NCBI GenBank assembly: GCA_015661935.1
Contig: DQVD01000139.1
Coordinates: forward strand, 1-7,262
Source: Desulfocapsa sulfexigens
Lineage (GTDB): Bacteria > Desulfobacterota > Desulfobulbia > Desulfobulbales > Desulfocapsaceae
Direction: 5' to 3'
DNA length: 7,262 bases
A program made the position numbers and the translations under genes. Under the pieces are notes generated by a model. It was not told the DNA's origin and made no database searches. It saw only the letters and a list, made by a program, of their open reading frames with translations. Below are positions 1 to 5,432 of the stretch, in pieces; position 1 is the stretch's first letter; every line of letters begins with the position of its first letter.

Positions 1-240
1 CAGATAAAGGCCTGTAGCAAGTTCAATAAAGCGTGTTTCAATGGGAGCAAAAAGCTCATCAATATTTTTTCCCTCTTCATAAAGCCCAGCTGCGTAGAGG
101 ATATTTTTTCTCTGATCCTGTAGTCGATTAGCCTCCTGTTGTGGACGCAGGCCGACTGCGGTAATGGCGATCAATGCAGAACAAACCAGGGCGAGAAGAA
201 GGACTGTATAATAGGATCTGAATACGGAATCTTTAACCAT
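1..240 (-). CDS. nqrC: Na+-translocating NADH:quinone oxidoreductase subunit C, N-terminal part
   Basis: This is the 5' part of nqrC; the reading frame stays open to the window edge, so only 80 residues are seen. NqrC is a membrane-anchored subunit of the Na+-NQR pump and carries a covalently bound FMN in its periplasmic domain. The visible protein begins MVKDSVFRSYYTVLL, has one membrane helix at about residues 11-30, and continues with a charged stretch and the segment RKNILYAAGL (about 43-52), which is typical of NqrC just after the helix. The flavinylated threonine lies in the missing part. The ATG at 240 is supported by a GGAGG Shine-Dalgarno sequence (248-252, minus strand) 7 nt upstream. 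The start overlaps the end of nqrB by 8 bp, implying translational coupling. The identification rests on the N-terminal pattern plus the position directly after nqrB. Confidence 0.9.
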   Translation of the reverse strand, partial: MVKDSVFRSYYTVLLLALVCSALIAITAVGLRPQQEANRLQDQRKNILYAAGLYEEGKNIDELFAPIETRFIELATGLYL

Positions 241-1441
241 GCCGTAACCTCCGCCTCTTTATGTTTGCCTGGATAACACAATAGTCAAACAGGGGGGCAA
301 AGACATTGCCAAGAAGAATTGCAAGCATAACACCTTCAGGGTAGGCGGGATTAGCCACCCGAATAAGAATTGCAAGCCCCCCGATAAAGAGCCCAAACAT
401 CCATTGCCCCATTGGTGTATGGGCAGCTGATACCGGATCAGTTGCCATGAAGACAAGCCCAAAGGCAAATCCACCAAGCACCAGATGCCAGTGGGGCGGG
501 ATAGCATACATGGGATTTGCAGCGCTTCCCAAAAGCCAGAAAAGAGTGCTGCATATAAGCCCGCCAAGGAGCATGGATAACATTATTCTCCAGGAGGCAA
601 TTCCTGTTAGCAATAAAATAAATGCGCCAAATAGACAGGCAAGTGCTGAGGTTTCACCCATGGAACCAGGAACTGTGCCAAGAAAAGATTGGAGCCAGGT
701 AATGGATATGGAATCAATCGCCGCACCTGGCGTAGCAGATGCAAATTGGCTGAGTGCTGTGGCACTTGTCATCCCATCCACTCCTGTCCAGATCATGTCT
801 CCGCTCATTTGCGCAGGATAAGCAAAAAATATAAAAGCCCTGGCAGCAAGTGCCGGGTTCATAAAGTTTCTGCCAACTCCACCGAAGGCCTCTTTGGCAA
901 AGATGACCCCAAAACTGATACCCGCAGCAACTTGCCAGAGCGGAATAGATGGTGGCAGGGTAAGTGCAAAGAGCAGGCTGGTGACCAAAAAGGCTTCTGA
1001 GAATTCATGGCCCCGGACAATGTTAAAGACTGCCTCCCATATGGAGCCAACAAGCATGGTAACGATATAAACAGGTAGAAAATATAGCGCGCCATGTGAG
1101 AAGTTGGAAAGCAGATTGTTTGGATCACAACCGATCTGAGACATAACAAGACCACGCCAGCCAGCGGGTTCGGAAAGCCCCATTGCAAGCAGTGCTGAGT
1201 TAGCCTGATAACCGGTATTCCACATTGCCATCAGTACGCAGGGGAGCAAGGCAAGGATCACTGTTACCATAATCCTTTTTAGATCCATGGAATCTCGCAC
1301 ATGGGGCGCAAGCGAGGTGGTTTTACTGCTTCCAAAGAGGAAGGAGTCCATGGCCTCGTATATCGGGTACCAGCGCTCTAAACGGCTTCCTTTTTGGAAG
1401 TAACGTTCGGCGTCATGGCAGATTTTTTGTAATGATTTCAT
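233..1441 (-). CDS. nqrB: Na+-translocating NADH:quinone oxidoreductase subunit B
   Basis: NqrB is the large integral membrane subunit of Na+-NQR, the redox pump that passes electrons from NADH to quinone and exports Na+. In characterised homologues it holds a covalent FMN and riboflavin and contributes to the Na+ and quinone sites. The 402-residue product is close to the usual 400-415. Its N-terminal soluble segment (1-50) is followed by many hydrophobic helices. Family signatures seen are FGGVGRNFMNPALAARAF (about 186-203), the flavinylation motif DGMTSAT (222-228) with T228 as the predicted FMN acceptor, and FMATDPVSAAHTPMGQW (about 331-347). The protein ends in a basic tail, KRRRLRHG. The start is 15 bp after the nqrA stop, with an AAAGGTG ribosome binding site. 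RnfD is a distant relative, but the neighbours NqrA and NqrC and the length settle it as NqrB. Confidence 0.97.
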   Translation of the reverse strand: MKSLQKICHDAERYFQKGSRLERWYPIYEAMDSFLFGSSKTTSLAPHVRDSMDLKRIMVTVILALLPCVLMAMWNTGYQANSALLAMGLSEPAGWRGLVMSQIGCDPNNLLSNFSHGALYFLPVYIVTMLVGSIWEAVFNIVRGHEFSEAFLVTSLLFALTLPPSIPLWQVAAGISFGVIFAKEAFGGVGRNFMNPALAARAFIFFAYPAQMSGDMIWTGVDGMTSATALSQFASATPGAAIDSISITWLQSFLGTVPGSMGETSALACLFGAFILLLTGIASWRIMLSMLLGGLICSTLFWLLGSAANPMYAIPPHWHLVLGGFAFGLVFMATDPVSAAHTPMGQWMFGLFIGGLAILIRVANPAYPEGVMLAILLGNVFAPLFDYCVIQANIKRRRLRHG

Positions 1442-1451
1442 TTCTGTATTA

Positions 1452-1458
1452 CACCTTT
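1452..1458 (-). promoter_or_regulatory. Ribosome binding site of nqrB, overlapping the nqrA stop
   Basis: The minus strand reads AAAGGTG here, 10 nt before the nqrB ATG (1439-1441). Its first bases are shared with the TAA stop of nqrA (1457-1459). Ribosomes finishing nqrA would therefore sit on the nqrB initiation site, which fits coupled, roughly equal production of the two subunits. Confidence 0.6.
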
Positions 1459-2806
1459 AATCGCCACGTTCAATAGCTGTCAGCACTTGACGCAGTGCCG
1501 ATGCAAATTCATTTTTACCAGGGCAGACAAAGCCGCAGAGTGCGAGATCTTCTTCAATGAGTTCAAGGCAGCCAAGATCCTTTGATTTTTCAGTATCTCC
1601 AATATCCAGTGATTTTAAAAGAGAGGTTGCAATAATATCAAGTGGCATAACCTGATCGTAGGTGCCAAGCGGGTAAATAGCTCTTTTTCCTCCCCAGAGT
1701 GCGGTGTTGAAGGGAAGGCTGAGACGTCTTCGTAATGCTGATACAAAAAGGGGTTTTACGGAAAAGCGTGATGCTCCGGGCATGAGCCAGTTGCAAAAAG
1801 ATCGACCGTTACTGTCTTTTAGTACTGATACCTGATTGTGGTATCGTCCAAGGTATGTGTAATTATCGGCAGATTCCCTACCACTTAAAACAGAACCGGA
1901 AATTATTCTTAAATTTTCCTGCGTGGTTTCCCGCTCACAAAGCTCAGAAAGGCTGGCACCGACCCGGGTTGTGATGAGTGCTGGTTTGTTTACAGCAGCG
2001 CCTCCAAGTGAAACAATTTTTTCTGTATATAGGTGGCCGCTTGTAAAGAGGTGGCCAAGGGCTATCACATCCTCGTAACTAATCTGCCATACTGTTTTGT
2101 CTTCATGTACCGGGTCGATGAAATGAATATGGGTGGATGCAAGGCCAGCAGGATGGGGGCCTTGGAATTTCCAGTATTCAACACCGTTTAGTTTTTCAGC
2201 TTTGAGAAGTTCTTCAGCACCTGTGCAGTAATGGATAGGAACAGTAAAAAGCTTTTGTAATATTGTTAAGCCTAGTTGATATGTCTCAGCTGATCTGGCT
2301 ATGATGACTTGTGGATCCGGAGCAAGAGGGGAGGTATCAATTGCCGTAATAAAAAGTGATACCGGGCTTGTGCTGACTGATGGGATTTTACCGTAAGGGC
2401 GAGTTCGAAAACTGGTCCACATTCCGGAGTCGATCAGCAGGCAGCGGATCGCTTCTGCATTTAAATCCTGAACTGATTGGCTGGAGGGATCAAGAAATTG
2501 GATACTTTCTTCTCCGTCAAGTTCAATCACAATGGATTCAAACTTTCGTTTTGCGCCACGGTTTATGGCGATAACTTTTCCACATCCTGGTGAGCTAAAG
2601 TGAACGCCCTTATTTTTTTTATCGTTGAAAAGATGTTGGCCGATTTTTACTTGGTCGCCGGTTTTCACCAGCATGGTCGGTTTCATTCCGAAATAATCAT
2701 CGCCAATAAGGGCAACATGATTCACCCTGTTGCCATGCCGCACAATTTGTTCAGGCTGCCCGGAGATTGGGATATCCAAACCTTTATGTATTTGAATGGT
2801 TTTCAT
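1457..2806 (-). CDS. nqrA: Na+-translocating NADH:quinone oxidoreductase subunit A
   Basis: NqrA is the cytoplasmic-face subunit of Na+-NQR and carries no known covalent cofactor; it has been linked to quinone binding. The product is 449 residues, matching the family's usual 445-450. The N-terminus MKTIQIHKGLDIPISG is the classic NqrA opening. Next come VALIGDDYFGMKPTM (32-45), the lipoyl-like segment GDQVKIGQHLFNDKKNKGV (50-68), SSPGCGKVIAINRGAKR (71-87), SGMWTSFRTRPYGKIP (127-142), and the C-terminal LGCLELIEEDLALCGFVCPGK (411-431) with C424 and C428. The frame is open 50 codons further upstream, but that part lies inside apbE and has no NqrA character, so the ATG at 2806 is chosen. It starts 1 bp after the apbE stop and lacks a strong Shine-Dalgarno sequence, so translation probably depends on coupling to apbE. 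Confidence 0.97.
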   Translation of the reverse strand: MKTIQIHKGLDIPISGQPEQIVRHGNRVNHVALIGDDYFGMKPTMLVKTGDQVKIGQHLFNDKKNKGVHFSSPGCGKVIAINRGAKRKFESIVIELDGEESIQFLDPSSQSVQDLNAEAIRCLLIDSGMWTSFRTRPYGKIPSVSTSPVSLFITAIDTSPLAPDPQVIIARSAETYQLGLTILQKLFTVPIHYCTGAEELLKAEKLNGVEYWKFQGPHPAGLASTHIHFIDPVHEDKTVWQISYEDVIALGHLFTSGHLYTEKIVSLGGAAVNKPALITTRVGASLSELCERETTQENLRIISGSVLSGRESADNYTYLGRYHNQVSVLKDSNGRSFCNWLMPGASRFSVKPLFVSALRRRLSLPFNTALWGGKRAIYPLGTYDQVMPLDIIATSLLKSLDIGDTEKSKDLGCLELIEEDLALCGFVCPGKNEFASALRQVLTAIERGD

Positions 2807-2807
2807 G

Positions 2808-3833
2808 TCAGGCAAAGAACCCCGTAGTGTTTGACTGCTTAAGCTTTTTGTCGACAACATACGCTTCGCAGCCATCCATGGATTCGATAAGGTCAAAGCC
2901 ATCAGCTTTGCCAAGTACCATGACAGCGGTGGAGAGGCAGTCAGCCAGCGCAACATTAGGTGCTGTTATGGTGCAGCTTGCAAGTTCAAGCGGTGAAAAA
3001 CCATTTTGGGGATGAATTATGTGGTGATGCTTTAAGTCAGCAGTAAATGATTGTAGATAATCTCCAGAGGTGGCCACTGCTTTGTTACTTACTTCAAGTA
3101 TGACTGGCTTTTGGGCTTTCTCTGTTCTTGGAGGCCTGAGAGCGATACGCCAGGGGGAATGTTCATCTTTTTGTCCTGAAACCATGAGATCTCCCCCAGC
3201 TTCGAGGTAGACATTGTTAAATCCATGATCTTTTAAAATACCAATGCCCTGATCAACAATATACCCTTTGGCTATGCCATCAAGCGATACAGCCATACTC
3301 TTTTTACTAAAGAGTATCTTCTCTTCATCAATGTGGAGCTGTTCAAAATTGACAAGCCCTTTAGTTGCAGCAAAGCTTTCCTGATCAGGGTGATCATTTT
3401 CACCGCGAATGGATTCATGCATATGCAACAGTGGAAGTATTGTCACATCAAAAGCACCTGAGGTTTTGCTGTAGATGTCTCCTGCCATTGTTAAAACATC
3501 TAAAATGTGCGTACTTGGATCATTTAATCTTCCAAGCCTGTTCAAAGTAGCAAGTTCACTATCTTCCATATGTCTGCTGAGGTGAGATTCAAGCAGTTCC
3601 ATTTTTCCAATGGTTTTGCTGATTGCCTCTTCACATGCGTCACGATCAGGGCCATAAACAGTGAAATTAAGCACTGTCCCCATGATGGTTTGACTTCTGC
3701 GAGCTGCTTGCAAAGGTCTGATACTTCCAAACAGGCCAAGTTTCCAACAGCTTGCGGTTGCACCTGCAACAGCTATAATTTGCAAGAACCTGCGTCTATT
3801 GAGAGAGGCCGGCTTTCCTGTTTCATGCTTCAT
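2808..3833 (-). CDS. apbE: FAD:protein FMN transferase (ApbE family) with Tat-type signal
   Basis: ApbE transfers FMN from FAD onto threonine side chains of exported flavoproteins. In this operon the obvious targets are NqrB (T228) and NqrC. The product is 341 residues. The N-terminus has a twin-arginine motif NRRRFLQ (12-18) followed by a hydrophobic stretch (19-36), suggesting Tat export; C29 in ATASC is a poor lipobox. Family motifs are MGT (51-53), TSGAFDVTILPLL (124-136), SLDGIAKGYIVDQ (183-195), NNVYLEAGGDLMVSG (206-220), VATSGDY (253-259), HIIHPQNG (271-278) and ALADCLSTAVMVLG (295-308). A188, D298 and T302 match the metal-binding set of the family. The ATG at 3833 has a modest AGGGA ribosome binding site 7 nt upstream. 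It is the first gene of the operon and ends 1 bp before nqrA. Family membership is certain; the targets are inferred from context. Confidence 0.95.
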   Translation of the reverse strand: MKHETGKPASLNRRRFLQIIAVAGATASCWKLGLFGSIRPLQAARRSQTIMGTVLNFTVYGPDRDACEEAISKTIGKMELLESHLSRHMEDSELATLNRLGRLNDPSTHILDVLTMAGDIYSKTSGAFDVTILPLLHMHESIRGENDHPDQESFAATKGLVNFEQLHIDEEKILFSKKSMAVSLDGIAKGYIVDQGIGILKDHGFNNVYLEAGGDLMVSGQKDEHSPWRIALRPPRTEKAQKPVILEVSNKAVATSGDYLQSFTADLKHHHIIHPQNGFSPLELASCTITAPNVALADCLSTAVMVLGKADGFDLIESMDGCEAYVVDKKLKQSNTTGFFA

Positions 3834-3876
3834 GAAAGTGTCCCTGGTGGAAGTTGATCTTTTTATATAATGTTAT

Positions 3877-3891
3877 CGTATTACAAATACG
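3877..3891. promoter_or_regulatory. 15-bp inverted repeat upstream of apbE, candidate operator
   Basis: The sequence CGTATT-ACA-AATACG is a perfect inverted repeat with 6-bp arms and a 3-nt spacer. It lies 44 bp before the apbE start codon, in the zone where the operon promoter is expected. Size and spacing fit a dimeric repressor or activator site. No regulator gene is in the window, so the binding protein is unknown, and a chance occurrence in AT-rich DNA cannot be excluded. Confidence 0.35.
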
Positions 3892-3894
3892 GTT

Positions 3895-3904
3895 TCTTAT
3901 AAGA
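3895..3904. repeat. 10-bp perfect palindrome TCTTATAAGA
   Basis: A perfect palindrome 3 bp from the inverted repeat at 3877-3891, about 62 bp before the apbE start. It contains a TTATAA core that could also serve as part of a -10 element. A role in regulation is a guess from position only. Confidence 0.25.
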
Positions 3905-4063
3905 TTTTTAACAAAACCGGTATTTCCTAAAAGACTCTAAAATGCTACGTTACTCATGTGCCAAACTTGAAGCAAGGAATAGTCAATATTAAAATTTATG
4001 GGACTATAAAACCTGTGTGCTAGGTTTACATCTTTTTATAAACTTATCAAAACGAATAGTCTA

Positions 4064-4225
4064 AGCAAAAGGAAAAAATATGGGATTAATGGATCTCAGC
4101 ATAGAATGATTGCTGAATTGGATAGCGGGTTGAGCCGTGAAGAAATTTAGAAGAGTATAAATTTGGCAACATTAAAGCGAAGCCTGGTTCAGAAGTTTTT
4201 TTCTAATGTTAGAGCAAAATTGTAG
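4064..4225 (+). pseudogene. Decayed helix-turn-helix ORF, resembling a transposase OrfA N-terminus
   Basis: Read in one frame from 4064, this stretch gives SKRKKYGINGSQHRMIAEL then DSGLSREEI, an in-frame TAG at 4148-4150, and then KSINLATLKRSLVQKFFSNV up to a second TAG at 4223-4225. The pattern of a basic lead, a helix like HRMIAELDSGLSREEI, and a second helix like INLATLKR resembles the N-terminal helix-turn-helix domain of IS3-type OrfA proteins. If this is real, the gene has lost its start, gained an internal stop and lost everything downstream. No terminal inverted repeats or second ORF were found. The match is from memory of family patterns, so chance similarity is possible. Confidence 0.35.
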
Positions 4226-4399
4226 AGACTCATGTGAACTTTCGTTTTCTCAGTATCCCCAAAAAAATATCCTAAAGCCAAGATTTCTAAATGGCGAGTT
4301 CTCCTTTCAATGGTTTATCTGGAAAACGAGAAAAGACAAAGTAGGGGTGAGGGATTGTTGCTGTACACACATAAAACAATTTCTTATTTTAGTGCAGAA

Positions 4400-5329
4400 A
4401 TGACTGATCACAATAGGAAAAAAAGCCAAAGTACAAAAAAGTACGGTGAATTCTTAGTGCTGCTTGCTGCAATCCTCTGGGGTACTACCGGCACTGCCCA
4501 GGCCTTTGCCAATCCGGCAGCCCAACCTGTGGTAATCGGTATTTGCAGGGTGCTCATTGCTGGCCTTGTATTGAGCATTCCTGTCCTGCTGCGTGGTAAT
4601 TTGATGAAGCTGTTTCAACCATTTGGCCTTGTTCTTTTGGCCGCAGTCAGTTCCTTGATGTATCAGGTAACTTTTTTCAGCGCTGTACATATAACCGGTG
4701 TTGCCATCGGGACAATCGTTGGTATAGGCTCTTCTCCAATCTTTGCCGGAATACTCGGTTGGCTGATCCGTAAAGAACGACCCGGATGGAGATGGTGGCC
4801 GGCAACAATACTTGCAATTGGCGGGACGTTTCTGGTGGCATTATCTTCCAGTACCGGATCTGTTGCTATTTCAGGTATACTTCTTGCTTTGGCATCCGGA
4901 TTTTCCTATGCCGTTTTGGCAGTGGCCATGAAAAATATCCTGCAATTGCGGAATGATCCCTTATCTGTTACCTGTGGTGTTTTTCTGCTTGGTGGTTGTA
5001 TAACTCTGCCTGTCTTATTTTTCTTTGAGATCTCCTGGATGAAACATCCAGACGGAATAGGTGTACTCCTGTATCTTGGAATAATTACCGCTGCCCTGGC
5101 CTACTATCTTTTTACTTCAGGCCTGCGGTATGTAAAGGTGGCAACAGCAGGAACTTTAACTATGGCTGAGCCAATGACTGCCGGAATCCTTGGGGTGGTT
5201 ATCCTGGGGGAACGTCTGAGTACTTCGGGATGGTGGGGGATTGCATTGCTGATCAGCGGGTTGATTATTCTTGCTTTTCCAGCGAGGACCGTTCGTGCTT
5301 TATTTCCGGCTCACTCAAAAAATACATAG
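4400..5329 (+). CDS. EamA/DMT-family transporter, 10 membrane helices
   Basis: An inner-membrane permease of the drug/metabolite transporter superfamily made of two EamA repeats. The substrate cannot be told from sequence; relatives export amino acids or other metabolites. From the chosen start the product is 309 residues, the normal family size. A basic N-terminus (1-15) precedes the first helix with the AAILWGTTGTAQAF motif (23-36). The second repeat begins near residue 156 and ends with the EamA signature AEPMTAGILGVVILGERLS (256-274), followed by the last helix. The frame is open upstream to an ATG at 4310, but the added 30 residues are polar and non-conserved, and the ATG at 4400 places a short basic tail before helix 1, as in relatives. 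Neither start has a clear ribosome binding site, so the start is uncertain. It appears monocistronic and is divergent from apbE. Confidence 0.88.
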   Translation: MTDHNRKKSQSTKKYGEFLVLLAAILWGTTGTAQAFANPAAQPVVIGICRVLIAGLVLSIPVLLRGNLMKLFQPFGLVLLAAVSSLMYQVTFFSAVHITGVAIGTIVGIGSSPIFAGILGWLIRKERPGWRWWPATILAIGGTFLVALSSSTGSVAISGILLALASGFSYAVLAVAMKNILQLRNDPLSVTCGVFLLGGCITLPVLFFFEISWMKHPDGIGVLLYLGIITAALAYYLFTSGLRYVKVATAGTLTMAEPMTAGILGVVILGERLSTSGWWGIALLISGLIILAFPARTVRALFPAHSKNT

Positions 5330-5343
5330 GCAGTCTCTTTTAA

Positions 5344-5369
5344 TGATCCATGTGTGTATGTATGGATCA
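5344..5369. terminator. Hairpin after the EamA transporter gene
   Basis: TGATCCAT (5344-5351) and ATGGATCA (5362-5369) form a perfect 8-bp stem around a 10-nt loop, starting 14 bp after the transporter stop. There is no T-run following the stem on either strand, so it is not a classic intrinsic terminator. It may block 3' exonucleases or act as a weak terminator. Confidence 0.4.
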
Positions 5370-5405
5370 GACTTCCTGCCGAACCCTAGGTATAGCTCAC
5401 GTTAG

Positions 5406-5432
5406 AAGTGTACCTTGATTGAAGGTACACTT
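5406..5432. terminator. Perfect 11-bp hairpin in the convergent gap, overlapping the lyase stop codon
   Basis: AAGTGTACCTT (5406-5416) and AAGGTACACTT (5422-5432) form a perfect 11-bp stem with a 5-nt loop. The stem begins inside the TAA stop of the minus-strand lyase gene (5431-5433) and faces the end of the transporter gene. Being symmetric, it could serve transcripts from both directions. Neither strand has a following T-run, so termination efficiency is uncertain. Confidence 0.55.

Larger units (their letters stand above)
3834..4399. other. AT-rich intergenic region between divergent apbE-nqr operon and EamA transporter gene
   Basis: No intact gene is visible in these 566 bp. The part next to apbE should hold the promoter of the minus-strand Nqr operon. 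It is very AT-rich and contains a TATATAA box-like run (3863-3869, minus strand), but I find no well-spaced -35/-10 pair to name. It also holds the two symmetric sites listed separately and a weak hairpin with 6-bp arms (AAACCT at 4009-4014, AGGTTT at 4022-4027). The middle carries a decayed HTH-like reading frame. The last 90 bp upstream of the transporter start contain no convincing promoter. Confidence 0.6.

Noticed and set aside
447..1000. Open frames of over 100 codons opposite nqrB
   Set aside because: They are antisense to a strongly conserved gene and show no domain pattern or ribosome binding site.
2807..2956. A 50-codon upstream extension of the nqrA reading frame
   Set aside because: It lies wholly within the 3' end of apbE in another frame, has no NqrA-like sequence, and the family N-terminus MKTIQIHKGLDIPI begins exactly at 2806.
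4310..4399. A longer N-terminus for the EamA transporter starting at ATG 4310
   Set aside because: The extra 30 residues are polar, not family-like, and no ribosome binding site precedes that ATG. The family length and topology fit the ATG at 4400, although that start also lacks a clear ribosome binding site.
4206..4403. A 65-codon plus-strand frame upstream of the transporter
   Set aside because: It has no recognisable motif, is rich in unrelated residues, and runs into the transporter start in another frame; it is most likely random.
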